Shown: positions 49,867 to 61,363 of the stretch, in pieces
Layout of the letters: the number at the start of each line of letters is the position of its first letter
How positions within the stretch are numbered: position 1 is the first letter of the stretch
From: Solea solea
Taxonomy: Eukaryota; Chordata; Actinopteri; Pleuronectiformes; Soleidae
Direction of reading: 5' to 3'
DNA: 64,000 nt
NCBI RefSeq assembly: GCF_958295425.1
Contig: NC_081139.1
Coordinates: 20,465,888 to 20,529,887 of the forward strand
Program-made: the position numbers and the translations under genes
Notes under the pieces: generated by a model
What the model was told of the DNA's origin: nothing
The model's input: only the letters and a program-made list of their open reading frames with translations
The model's database searches: none

Positions 49867-52635
49867 CAGCTAAAAACACAACCCCCATGGTGGAGGTAAT
49901 AAATGATCATGAACTGATTTTCATCACAGTGTTTAATCATGACTGACAACTTACCTCTAATATTTAATAAAACAAGTCCTATGGGCAATGTCTCTGCAGA
50001 TGGGAGGTGTCAAAGAGCGTCTTGTTCAGCTGCAGCGCTGCATGCACTCTGTCCAGGAAACAGGGGGGGCCTGGAGTCCCGGGAGCCAGGAGAGCGACTC
50101 TCTAGGGGCCATTCTGTCACTAATGGCAGCTGTGCTGACAGAGTGTGACCTCCACTGTCACAGCCAGGCCCTCGGGGCGATGGCAAAACGCCTAGGTGAG
50201 TAGCACTTATTTATATCACCAGCCACCTCTGCAACACACACACAAATGCCATTGTACTCACTCCCCCTCACACAGTAAACAGAACCTCAATGAGGCCGGC
50301 TAAGTGTTGGTCATAGGTGAGTGCATAGGAATTCAACTGCACAGAGAAGGATGAGAACAACTCATGTTCACAATGTGGGAAGCCTGAAAGAGTTATCAAA
50401 CAAAGTGGAAGGCCTCCGCACAGTAAATCAAGACCAAGCCTCTATTTTCGGAGCCTGACGACAGTGTGATGTTTTTCACTGACAACTTAATCTTTCACTG
50501 CACTCACAGAAAGCGCAGCGGTGGGAAGAGCGGGGGAGAAAGACCTGCTGCTCTTCCTGAAGAGCATCACACATTACCCTCCAACAGGTAAGGGCTTGAA
50601 GGCTGATAATACGATACATAATGTTTGATGATTAAAACACTAAATAAAGACGTGTGTGGTTCTCAGTCGCGCCCTCAGACAGGTTACATCCTCAGGATTG
50701 TGCAGAGATTTACAAGCTTGGCATCAAAGAGAGTGGAATCTACACCATCCAGCCTGATCTGCACAGGCCAGCACTGGAGGTATTTCAGATTCATCACACT
50801 CATAAACACACAGATAGACCCCCACCCTGATCTGCTTCTTTCAAAGTGTGCTATCTGTGGATCAGTAAAATCTAAGCTTTATAATATCAAAGTCTTTGTT
50901 ATGGCTCAGGCTAAATGTGACATGGAGACGGCGGGCGGTGGTTGGACTGTGATCCAGACTCGGCAGGATGGTTCGCTGAATTTCAACAGAACATGGCAGG
51001 AATACCAGGAGGGCTTTGGAAGTCCACAGGGAGAGCGCTGGCTGGGGAACGCGGCGATGCATGCCCTCACCACCACCGGCCAACACCAACTCCGAATAGA
51101 GCTGGAGGACTGGCACCATCAGAGACGCCATGCGACCTACAACAATTTCAAAGTAGCCTCAGAGGCACAGAGGTGAAACACCAACACACACTTTCTGCAC
51201 CAGCTAGATGAGTAGAATGAACTGTCCAAAATCTCATGAAACTGTACCTTCATATCTTTTGTATTTCAAACTTCTTTTGGACTGTGTTGCTGTAATGTGA
51301 TCAGATTTATCTGGACTTTATCATTAAATAAACATAATTACTGTAAGCACGCCATTTCCTTGACATATAATAGCCAAGCTTTAAAGCCTTAAAGGTATAG
51401 GCATCATTTTTTCAGCACAATTTATCATCTGCATAAGGCCTGGGTAATTCTTTCAACATATCTGCAGAGTTCAATTATCCTCTGCAGATGTCAGTCTGAG
51501 TCTGTGTGGAGTGGACCATACACACTGACTCCACAAAAAGAGTGTTTCCTCACTTGATGGGAGGGTTGTACAGACTGTGAATCCTTCGAGGCAAATTGTG
51601 TTTGTGATGTTGGGCTATATAAATAAAACTGACTTGACTTGACTAGTCAAAGGAGGCAACAAAGTTGATGAAACTTGCTTGAGGTTATAAGAGGAAGAAC
51701 ACTTTACAGGAAACTTAAAAACCCATTCCAGTTCAAAATATACAGCTCAGAAGTGCACCAGACTGCCTAAAGTAACCACCAAATGGTCCAGCAGAGGGCA
51801 CTCTCCGGTTGGAACAAGGGCCTTTTTGCATGGAGTTTGCATGTTCTCCCCGTGTGTGCGTGGGTTCTCTCCGGGTTCTCTGGCTTCCTCCCACAGTCCA
51901 AAAACATGCAATGTGGGGATAGGTAAATTGAACACTCTAAATTGACCATAGGAGTGAGTGTGAGAGTGAATGGTTGTTTGTCTCTATCTGTGTGTGGCCC
52001 TGCGATGGACTGGCGATCTGTCCAGGGTGTACCCCGCCTATCGCCCGATGTAGCTGAGATTGGCACAGCACCCCCCCGCGACCCTCTGGCAGAGGATAAA
52101 GCGGTAGATGATGACTGACTGACTGATCCTGCCTACTGCAGCTTTAACCACTCAATAAAATGTAGACTGGCACTTTCTGACACCATGACAAATAAAGATT
52201 ACTTTGGTTATGGTTCTAATTATCAGATGTGTGTAAGACATGAGCGTGTGTGTGTGTTCCACACTTCACATCACTGTGTTGTTTTCTTCCAGGTATCGCC
52301 TGACAGCACGGGAGTACTCCGGAGATGCAGGCAACGCCTTGAGCTACAACAAGCGTTATAACCATGATGGCAGATCCTTCACCACCGCTGACCGAGATCA
52401 TGACCGTTATGCAGCTGGGAACTGTGGTCACTACTACGGTACAGGCTGGTGGTTTGATGCCTGCTTGGCAGCTAACCTGAATGGACACTACTACCGTGGC
52501 CGCTACAGTGGAGTGACCAATGGTATCTACTGGGGGACATGGTACATCCTGACAGATGGACGCACCGGCGAACGCTACTCCTTCAAGAGGGTGGAGATGA
52601 AAACAAGACCTAAGAACTTTGTGGGGAGGCCCTGA
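48526..52635 (+). CDS. Secreted fibrinogen-domain protein, fibroleukin (FGL2)-like, six coding exons
   Basis: Predicted secreted fibrinogen-related protein of 420 aa. Exons: 48526-48795, 50000-50195, 50510-50587, 50667-50779, 50910-51172, 52293-52635. All have GT/AG borders and matching phases, totalling 1263 nt. The chosen ATG gives a signal peptide (MIPFGSLGLLSLYVGALLSL, likely cut before SPSC). An upstream in-frame extension starts only with GTG. Middle exons encode a helical, possibly coiled-coil linker with Cys residues. The fibrinogen domain begins at DCAEIYKLGIKESG (about 192), then AKCDMETAGGGWTVIQ (about 220). The calcium loop is DRDHDRYAAGNC (about 340-351), then GWWFDACLAANLNG, ending EMKTRPKNF. 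Likely disulphides are Cys193-Cys222 and Cys351-Cys364; NRT (Asn245) is a glycosylation sequon. The NKRYNHD and NGIYWGTW segments most resemble FGL2. Human FGL2 has two exons, so this may be a separate fibrinogen-like paralogue. Function not assigned. Confidence 0.87.
48796..49999 (+). other. Intron 1 of the fibrinogen-domain gene
   Basis: GTAAGT donor and CTCTGCAG acceptor. A (CAGA)n tract lies at 49832-49867. No gene seen inside. Confidence 0.75.
49832..49867 (+). repeat. (CAGA)n microsatellite
   Basis: About nine consecutive ACAG units, in intron 1 of the fibrinogen-domain gene. Confidence 0.9.
51173..52292 (+). other. Intron 5 of the fibrinogen-domain gene, repeat-filled
   Basis: GTGAAA donor and TTTTCTTCCAG acceptor. 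It contains a LINE/SINE-type tail (ATATAAATAAAACTGACTTG, about 51610-51650) and a nearly full copy of dispersed repeat family 2 (51830-52125). Confidence 0.75.
51830..52125 (-). repeat. Dispersed repeat family 2, longest copy
   Basis: GCATGTTCTCCCCGTGTGTG, CTCTGGCTTCCTCCCACAG, GAACACTCTAAATTGACC, CCTGCGATGGACTGGCGATC, CAGGGTGTACCCCGCC, then a GACTGACTGACTGA end. The order agrees with the 4030 copy. Confidence 0.8.
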
Positions 52636-52767
52636 AGCTAATGATGAGCATTATGTAACAGATGTTACAGATGTTTGAGTTACTGTATGGACGTCACTCT
52701 GTTTAGAGCAGCTTTCATTGTCACTTACCAATCACATGCAAATGGCAGCTAATAGGTTTATGGAAGA

Positions 52768-52773
52768 AATAAA
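52768..52773 (+). terminator. Polyadenylation signal of the fibrinogen-domain gene
   Basis: AATAAA 133 bp after the stop codon, giving a short 3' UTR. A further AATAAA near 53090 is an alternative. Confidence 0.6.
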
Positions 52774-53728
52774 CTGAGAGTAATGTTTAAATATTCACTA
52801 GCACACTGTTCACTAGGCCAGTACTGTCTTGCAAATTAAATAAATGAACTAAAACAACGAAACAAAGAAAAATATAGTACAATTAGATAATAATAAATTG
52901 CAAATACTGGTTGTAGCTTTAACTATTACACATTTCATTTCCATCACTGTTGCACATTAAAAAAAGAATCTGACCACTGGACGCATGCAGTGAGGCTGTG
53001 AGACATGTGTCTACATATTATTATGGTTTACATTCAGTATATTTATGACCTTCTTTGTAATGCCAAACATGCACATACTGTACAGCACAATAAAGATTAA
53101 ACATAAGCCAGACTACTCATAAAATGCACAATTTAACCTTATGAGATTGTTTATGCAACTAACTGCTAGGTCAAACTGTCTGCAATAGTATTCACATGCA
53201 TTTTAGGTCAGACCTTGTCATGAACTTAAAACAGGTTCTGAATCTCAATGGAAGTGTTTCTTGCTTAAATAAAGGTAAAATAAATGAGTAAAAAGGTGAT
53301 TGTTTCCCTTTGTTACCCAGCTCCTCAAATTCAATTGACATCACTGTGTCATTTAGGCAACAACATTCTCTCCACCAGCACGTCCTTGTGTTCGGCCTCC
53401 TGTGCCGTCAACACAGAGCCAAACCCAAAGCTCACATTTTGTCAGTAAACAGAGAGAAGCTCTGGTTTAAAGAGGCATTTTTTCTCACTTCTCCATGCTC
53501 ATATTTTCCCAGGAGCAAGCTCTGACACTCTGATGCTGACCCATGGTAGGTTTCTTCGCTCATCATACTCCAAAACCACCGTCCACCCACTTCTATCAAG
53601 TCAAACACACACGGACCGAAACACACACTCACCTGCTTTTTTATGTTGGTAACAGTAGGGCCGTGTGTGTGTGTGTTCGTTTGTTTTTGACCTCTTTAGG
53701 TCCTCTTCTTTTTAAACAGAGGTCAGAG

Positions 53729-54125
53729 CAGAGGTCCCAAACTTGCCACTGAATTTCATGTTATAATGAAAACATGGCCGACATCCTACTAAACACTAAA
53801 TATGTTTGGTGTGTCATATATGTCATATATTTAACTTTGTTTGGTGTTTTAATTACAGGTGTCCATATGTTAATATTTACTTAATTTGTTGATTTTGTGT
53901 TATTTATGTCTGTTTTTGTAATTCATAGATTAATTTAGCTTCATAAATATGTTTATCATAAGTATATAATTCCGTTACATACTTCATGAATATGCAGTGG
54001 TATTGCAGTATCATGATGGAATATTGTGTTATATATATGTTAAGATTTGTTCTTCTCTAGACTGGGCCCTCTTGACCAGGCCAGACGCACGTTGGCCCCC
54101 ACGTCATTTGAGTTTGAGACCCCTG
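53729..54125. mobile_element. hAT-type MITE, 397 bp, with target-site duplication
   Basis: Left end CAGAGGTCCCAAAC and right end, read reversed, CAGGGGTCTCAAAC. Flanking 8-bp sites GGTCAGAG (53721-53728) and GGTTAGAG (54126-54133) match at 7 of 8. It shares GTCATTTGAGTTTGA and TTGACCAG with the 56040 element. No coding capacity. Confidence 0.8.
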
Positions 54126-54365
54126 GGTTAGAGTATGACTGACAACACAGAGGTGCCCACAAAATTCAGAAATAAACGATGCTGCTCTTAAAAAACATCC
54201 AGTCATTTCGCAGTTTGATGCAGTCAGATCTGATAGAGTTACTTAGAGGACCTGTTGTCAGATAAAGGACACCGCATACAAATGATATTACACAGTTTCT
54301 GTTCATGAAGACCAAACAGGCAGAATAATAACCTCAACACCAGAACTTACACACTGTAGCTTTAA

Positions 54366-54505
54366 GGCTGAGGTAAGGTATTACCTGGTTAAGTTAAGTT
54401 AAGTTAGGGATAACTCTTTGATAGACTGTCCAAATTAAGGAAAACCAATACAGTGCCCTAAGATGAATAGCTACACAAACCTGTGTGTGTGTGTGTGTGT
54501 GTGTG
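54366..54505 (+). repeat. Dispersed repeat family 1, partial copy, with GT tail
   Basis: GGTTAAGTTAAGTTAAGTTA, GGGATAACTCTTTGA, CTACACAAACCTGTG, then (GT)n from 54481. It aligns with the 3' part of the 46826 copy. Confidence 0.6.
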
Positions 54506-56039
54506 CATCTATTTTAGCAGTGTTCAAACTGAGCTGTAATTCTCTCCAACAAACAGTGTGTCTAATATTAACCAGGCTCAGTGGGTTTGGATCTGGATAC
54601 ACAGACACACAGGGAGCAGACTCACAACCAGACATAGTATTTCACAGACACTGTAGATTTACACATTGGGACACTTGGACATGTCTGTATTCATACATGC
54701 ACATGCACAAACACACACACAAACACACACACAAAATGACCAATGAGTAAGATTCTAAGAACCACTCAGCCATACAACTTTTATACCGCATCAGTTTTCT
54801 CATTTGATTTAGAATGTATGTGTTTCGATACTGGGTAAAACAACACAAGGTTAAAGGGTGAAAGTCACGTTCTGCCCCCTGGTGGCTCCTCCTCATCTTA
54901 AAAAGACCAAGAAATTGCTCTGTCTGCAGAATATAACGGGTAGGAAAAAAATTGCAAAGATAAAAAATATTAAAAAAAAAAAAAGACAAGTAAAATATAT
55001 TGAGACTTTGGCGAGAGTTCTGTTGTTCTAAATAAATAAATCCACTATGATAAATACTTTGTGCTGGAGAATGAATTGCTCAAATTCTGTCAATTCATTT
55101 CACAGGCATAAAAAAGAAAATCACAGTTTCAATTTATTCTCACTCTCCTCTCTTTCATCCACACGCTGATTGCAACATTATCTCCCAACTGGTCTGCACA
55201 CTCACTTTAAATATCAATCTGTCCTCCTGTCCTCGTCGTCTCTCCTCCTCTTCTCTGCTTCCATCAGTCTTGTTGACAGGGAGGAACAGAGGCTCAGGGT
55301 TGTGTCACCACAGTATCCTGGCTCAGTGTCTGGAGTGGGGTGATAGTGGTGGGTGCAGCAGGGTGTGAGGACTACCCGCAGGCACTGCTGCCCCAGGGCC
55401 GGAAGCCCAGCCTGGGCAGCGGTTAGCCTGCACATCCCTGTGAGATGCACTGTGCTCCTCTGAGGGGAGTTCCCTCTGTGACCCTCGTGTCATTTACTTC
55501 TGCATGACACAAGGGAGAGTGAAAACACAAACCTGTCTTATAACTGAACATGTGACCATGTGTCAGTCGCAGTTCAGCAACCGCTGTGACCCCAGAGACA
55601 GATGTGGAAGATGTCTCATCTGAAGATGTCTTTTAACACAGGCTGGTCTGAATGTGTTTGGTCATCACAGAAACATTAAAGCCGTAGTGCATGACTTTTA
55701 ATTATAAACAAATGTGTGTTCTATTCAAACCGTTGTCAAATGAGTTCACTCAATACTGACGCAATGACTCCCTCACTGATGCCACTGATGGAGGAAAGGC
55801 AGGAGCAGAACTGCACTAGTAAAGCAGGACAGTTGCAAATTACAGTGGCTTATGGACCAAGAATCATCCATAAAACTCGAGCCACACTAGAAGTTACCCA
55901 CTGGAGTTTAAATAATATAATAGATTTTATTTATATTTTAAAACAAATTATGAAAGGATATTAAAATTGTCTGCAATATCATAAAGTTATTCAAGCATCT
56001 TCCAAAAAACCGTCTATCAGCTTTACTGATCACAAAATC

Positions 56040-56444
56040 CAGAGGTGTCAAACTAGTGGCCCACCACTTACAATCATGTTTAAATAAAAACAAAACATGG
56101 CCCATGACCTCCTCTCCTTGTAAACACATCTGCCTGAAGGGGATAGAATATAGATATAATATAGGTATTATTAAATGTATTGTTTGTCCAATTTTTAGAT
56201 TTATCACTGTTTTTCACGTTGATAGACTCATTTTGCATCATCAATGTGTTATTGTTGTGCCGTATACATCGTTACATATCAAACAAGCACTTTTATTTAG
56301 AAATTCTGTGAATTATCATCATGAATAAAGATATTCATATTGCTCACAGTTGTTTTTTCCCAGTTTTTTTCCTACTAGACCGACCCGTTCTTGACCAGAC
56401 GAGACATTCATTGGCCCCCAGGTCATTTGAGTTTGACATCTCTG
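56040..56444. mobile_element. hAT-type MITE, 405 bp, same family as 53729
   Basis: Left end CAGAGGTGTCAAAC and right end, read reversed, CAGAGATGTCAAAC. It shares the 3' words TTGACCAGA, TTGGCCCCCA and GTCATTTGAGTTTGA with the other copy. The candidate duplication ACAAAATC/ATGTAATC matches at only 5 of 8, so the insertion is older or the ends are slightly off. Confidence 0.7.
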
Positions 56445-59400
56445 ATGTAATCAGTCACTCTGGACAAATCGTGTGTAAAGACTTTTACAAAACACTTTGA
56501 GGAAAATCATCAGGGCAGGATTTTGCTCACAGTCACTGGACCACTTCAATTGAATGACACTGTAGACATGAGCCAGTTTATCTGATGAACAGCAGGTGGC
56601 AGTGTTGTGTAGCAAAAGGGGAACCACGGAAAATGATTCCCCTCTTTCTGTCTTGCATTTCCACATGAGAAACGTCAACTCAAACACAGAAAATATGGTT
56701 AAAGAAAAGATAGAAATGACAGGAAAATACATATTGTGCTCTGAATAAAAAGAAACGGTGTAAGACACTAACTGGGTCACAGTCTTTATGGAAAAAATGC
56801 TGTGTTTGTCATATGACAGTGTATTAAAGCTATATATTTCAGAACAATGTGATTTGTTTTGGTGGTTTTGATGTCTTACACTGATACTGCAAAGTCTGAT
56901 TAATAAAGTGGTAAAAATATATGTATAAAAAGAAAGAAAGAGGAAAAAAAGGATGTTTCAACATTCGGGGCACCATTAGTTGATGTCGAAGGTCAAGGGT
57001 CAAATAGAACTGGTCTGCAGAGAACCTTTTCAAAAATATAAAATATGAAGGCTTTACTGTATGTATAATACAGTAAGTACAGTACAGTCAGTACAGTGGA
57101 GTTTGCAATTTAAGTGTCACCATAGAAAAGGGATTTGGTCACATGACAGTGTGAAAATGGCTGGGGGAGGTGACGAACTCACAGTGGATGGAAATTCTCA
57201 ATGTTTAATCTGCTCTCATAGTGATAAGGCTGTGCATGGGGGCTGTCAAGGGTGAGGATGGGAGGAAGGTCTCAGGGGGAGGAAGCAGGAGCGGGTGAGG
57301 TTTTTTAAGGTGTGTGAGGGTAACAGGCCGTTAGAGGCTCCCCCTCCCTGACCACAGGGCCACTGAGAGACATCATGTGTCTGCTTTTAATACTGGCCCT
57401 GCAGAAAACCAGAGCAAGACAGCGTTCCGTTTGAAACCGGAATTCACCATGAACAAGTGTATCCTGATGTGGTGAGGAGCTGGGGTGGGGAGGGGAGGGA
57501 GGACACAGGGGCCATGTAGCAGGCCTCACACCATCGCTTGTCATTTCTAAAATCTGCTCAAGAAAGTGGAGGTTTTACAGGGAGGGGGTGGAGGCACTGC
57601 AGAGCCTGCGCTGCTGTGTGTGCCATTTTGTAACCCTGAAAAACATTTTTATTCATTTATTCATTTTTTTTAATAGAATCTGTCCTCGTGTAACTCACAA
57701 TGCAACTGCATGTGAGCAGGGTCAGGCTGGGCTGGGAAGAAGGCCCAAGATCTGTGTTAGCTTCACTTGCCTCTGTCCTGCATACAGAGCCTTGAATACC
57801 ATCTATTTGTTTGTTGCTGTTATTTCTTTGTAAATTGAATGCATTGCAATTCCAAAGAGGTATATATTTGTAAAACACAAATACACATCGTTCATTCATC
57901 TCGTATAGTCAAAAGAAATAAGCAAACGTGTATAAAATGCAGTTCTGGTATATGATGAGAGCTATAACTGATTTATGAGCACACAGGCTGGTTGATGCTG
58001 CTCTATACGTAGTTCTAATGCAAAATAATGCAAAGCCTGTGAGTTCCTTCAGTCAACTAGGGCTGCATTTCTACGTCCATATGAACTAAGTCACAAACAC
58101 TCCCTCACAATTTGGTGGTCTATCTAAGCTGTAAAGAATGTTTCCCATCTTTCCCTCTGCTGTAGCCTTGTGCTGCTGTTCCTGCTTGTACTTTAAGGCC
58201 CACCTACCACACCAGCGTCCACCTGCAAGCTCAAACCCACACTTGATGTGGCTCGATGTGCTTTATCGTGTCTCTCAGCTCTTTGTTTTGTTTTTTTTCG
58301 GACCTGCCTGCAACATGTTTGCTCCTCAGGTTTACTCTGACCACGACCCGCTCAGCAGCAACCAGCAACACGGAAGAGGAAAACTGTGACACTGTGAAGC
58401 ATTTGGTGTCTGAAGAGACAGGACGTGTAAAAAAACCAAAACTCTTTTCTCACACAGTCACCGTATGAGTTTAAACAGTGATAATATACTGTTTGAGTAT
58501 TCTGTTTACAACATGTTTCCTCTTCCCCCGAAAGGCCAAACAGTGATTGATGGCAGAGTTCAAATGTAATCTTTTGTTCACTAGAAGTAGTTTGAGTCTT
58601 TTCATTATTAGAACATTTAAAATATACTGCATGGATGGATTTTAAGATAATGGAATTGTGTGTAGTGTCATGTAAAATATTTTGTTGATATATATTAATA
58701 TGGAGGTGGTTTGTTGATTGAGGTAGTTTTTCTGTCTCAGTTTTGCCATCAATTTGGTCTGTTTATGATGATTTATGATCATTATATGTGTCTTTGCAGT
58801 TATTTGATTGACTTTGGATGTGGAGAAGGAAACAGTCGAGTCAAATGTACATAAGACTATTCTAATCTATTTTTACTAGAGTGCTTGGTGAAAAAATTGA
58901 GGAAAGGTGATTAGATTGTGAATGGCAGACTCTATTTCTCAAATCTGATCATAATCTAATCTGATTATAGGCTGTGACACAAACACGCATGAGACAAAGG
59001 CACCAGGAGGACAGAAGGTGATCATCATATAATCCAAGCAAAAGGTTTGACGGTTAATAACAAACCAACATCAACTATCAGAATAAAAATGTAAGTGTGT
59101 GAATGTGTGTGTGTGTGCTGGGAAAGAGGGAGGATGTGGTAAAATTGCTTTGATCAAGTTTGTTTCTCTTCTTCTCTAAATCTTAGCACCTGGGCTGGCC
59201 AAGTGACAAATACTGCACCAAGACACGCACTTTAGAGCTGAAGCTAATATGAAGCACACAGATGCCCTCACTGTTAAGTCTGGCTTTTTTTCTAGCTGCT
59301 GGAGGTCAAGGTCATCTGTCACTCATTCTGCTCACAGGGTGAAACATGGATGAAATGAGTGACAGAAAACAGAAAAGAAGGAGGAGTTGGTCTGTCTCGG

Positions 59401-59698
59401 CTCATTTTCAGTTTGAGCCGTGCTCGAGGGCGTCCAGGGATGGAAATGTCACTCTCTCACGCCACCATATTTATCCAAACTGAAATGTCTCAACAGCTAT
59501 TACATCCAAATCAGTACATTTATGTTGACATTAGGGTGAACTTGATGATTTTTGATGAAGTGCTTATTCGCTAAAAAAACCCTTTTTGTTTTTGTAGCCT
59601 TAGAACAAGCTTTTTTCTATGTGGGGCAGCCAAGAAGAAAGGAAACATGCCTTTTGTCCTCATTGTTAATTAGACACTTTAAGTTCAGCCCAGCCATG

Positions 59699-59850
59699 GG
59701 GGCTATAACCAGTGTACTCTTAGTGACAGTACCAGTCTCTGATAAATGGGTGGGTTGCGTCAGAAAGGGCATCTGATGTAAAAAATCTAATCAAGTGTGT
59801 GGTCATCCACTATGGCGACAAACAGAGAGGGAGAAGCTGAAAGCAAAAGA
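59699..59850 (+). repeat. RTE-like LINE 3' end
   Basis: GGGTGGGTTGCGTCAGAAAG, GGCATCTGATGTAAAA, GTCATCCACTATGGCGAC, GAGGGAGAAGCTGAAAGC. It is the forward version of the tail at 40566-40720 and accounts for the short open frame starting at 59797. Confidence 0.75.
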
Positions 59851-60014
59851 TTTGCTTGTTGTGCTCTGACAAAGTCTGACAAATATTGCCCTGCCATATT
59901 TCTACAGCAGCCCAGAGGGACAAAAGAGCCACAGTATGAGTTTGATGATATGAAGAGATCACTATACTCAGGTGCAATAAAAGTGCTTTCTCACATGTTA
60001 AATATACACATAAT

Positions 60015-60043
60015 AGTAAATAAATAAATAAATAAATAAAAAC
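60015..60043 (+). repeat. (AAAT)n microsatellite
   Basis: AATAAATAAATAAATAAAT run after TAGTAAATAA. Confidence 0.85.
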
Positions 60044-60540
60044 AGCAGCAATTTCAATGACACAACAACAGAATTAGTATTAATACAAATATGAAATGAA
60101 ATAAATATGGTGCAGTTTTCATAGTAGGCTCCGCCCACATAAACCTGACGCATATACCAACTTGAAAACATGTGTTTCTATGGGAACCTCAGAAACTGAC
60201 AGACAACCTGACGCTCTTGTTGATGATGATGCACTCTCTGCAAAGGCCACCGTCCACCTGGCACTGCCAACATGTTTCAACACGTCAGTATGACCATGCT
60301 ACTACAAAAGAGTGTGCCTTTAAGTTTTCTTTGACTAACTTTAATGTAATTTAAATATTTTAAATAGTAGGAAAATACAGAAAATTAGAATTGATGCAAA
60401 TAAATGCAGTTTCTTTGGCCAATTAGCACATTTGTGGGCTTTATTACACTCATTTGAAAACGCACACTTGCTCACTACAGCACATTTAAACATACAGGCC
60501 TGTGAAGCTTCCCTCTTAAGGACTCTGCATTAACTCGTAT

Positions 60541-61164
60541 TTATTTGGACCGAATAAACAAAGTGTTCTCCCCAACCTTAACCATAATCAGTGAATGTCT
60601 ATCCTTAACATAACTACAATTCAAATATTAGCCCTAACTATAACCACTTCCTCAGAAATTAGGGACCGGTTTTAGTCTCTGTGATGTTAGTGCATGACTC
60701 ATAGTGAGGACACTCACTAGACATAACGCATTTTACCCTAACCTTAACCAACACAACTAAATGCCTTACCCTAATCCCTATTCCCTAACCTATACCTAAC
60801 CTGAACCTGATTCTGACCCTAACCCTCATTGGTCCTCACAAAGATACCCATAAAGGAACACTCACACTGGTTTCTATGACCTCATGACATTGACTTACAT
60901 TCATTTCCTGGAGACTTACTCTAACCTTAAACATACTACTGACCTAATCCTAACCCTGACCCTGACCCTGACCTCAGCCTAACTTTAAAACATCACCGTC
61001 TTCACCTTAAAATTTAGTAATTTACATTATGGGGACCTTATGGGAATTTTTGTCTCCATAAGGAAGACAAGTCCCCATAATGTGACTGTGTAAACAGATT
61101 GAGGTCCCCACAACATAAGGAATATACACACAGACGCAGGCGCGCGCACACACACACACACACA
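60541..61164 (-). repeat. Dispersed repeat family 1, long reversed copy with telomere-like words and CA tail
   Basis: Read on the - strand it shows TTTCTGAGGAAGTGGTTATA and TTAAGGATAGACATTCACTG, as in copy 1. The interior (about 60717-60975) is rich in CCCTAACC-like words on the + strand. It ends with TATGGGGACCTTATGGG, TCCCCATAAGGAAGACAAG and a CA tract (61145-61164). Confidence 0.7.
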
Positions 61165-61327
61165 GGAAATGGTACTCCTTGCAGAGACAAAATAAAGGTA
61201 TTACGTCTGAAACTGATGTGAAAAACTCACAGTTAGTAAAAACGAAGGTGTTTTAAATTCTACAACTCCCTGGACAGCTCCAGTGAGACACGGTTGATGG
61301 ACAGGCTGTTAGTGGCAAGGTGTAAAC

Positions 61328-61363
61328 TTTCACTTCCTGCCGCTCTCCTGGCAGGAAGTGAAA
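61328..61363. promoter_or_regulatory. Palindrome with two Ets/IRF-like half-sites
   Basis: TTTCACTTCCTGCC (61328-61341), 8-nt spacer GCTCTCCT, GGCAGGAAGTGAAA (61350-61363): a perfect 14-bp inverted repeat. Each arm contains GGAAGTGAAA, which fits the Ets-IRF composite consensus GGAANNGAAA. Regulatory function is inference. Confidence 0.4.

Noticed and set aside
55214..55450. GC-rich 78-residue open frame on the - strand with several Cys
   Set aside because: There is an acceptor-like site upstream, but no recognisable family and no partner exons on the - strand; kept only as a region to watch.
57449..57472. Possible start exon (ATG in a good context followed by a GTGAGG donor)
   Set aside because: Only eight codons, and no downstream exon could be linked to it; chance is likely.
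59797..60027. 76-residue open frame beginning MATNREGEAESK
   Set aside because: It starts inside the RTE-like LINE tail and has no family likeness.
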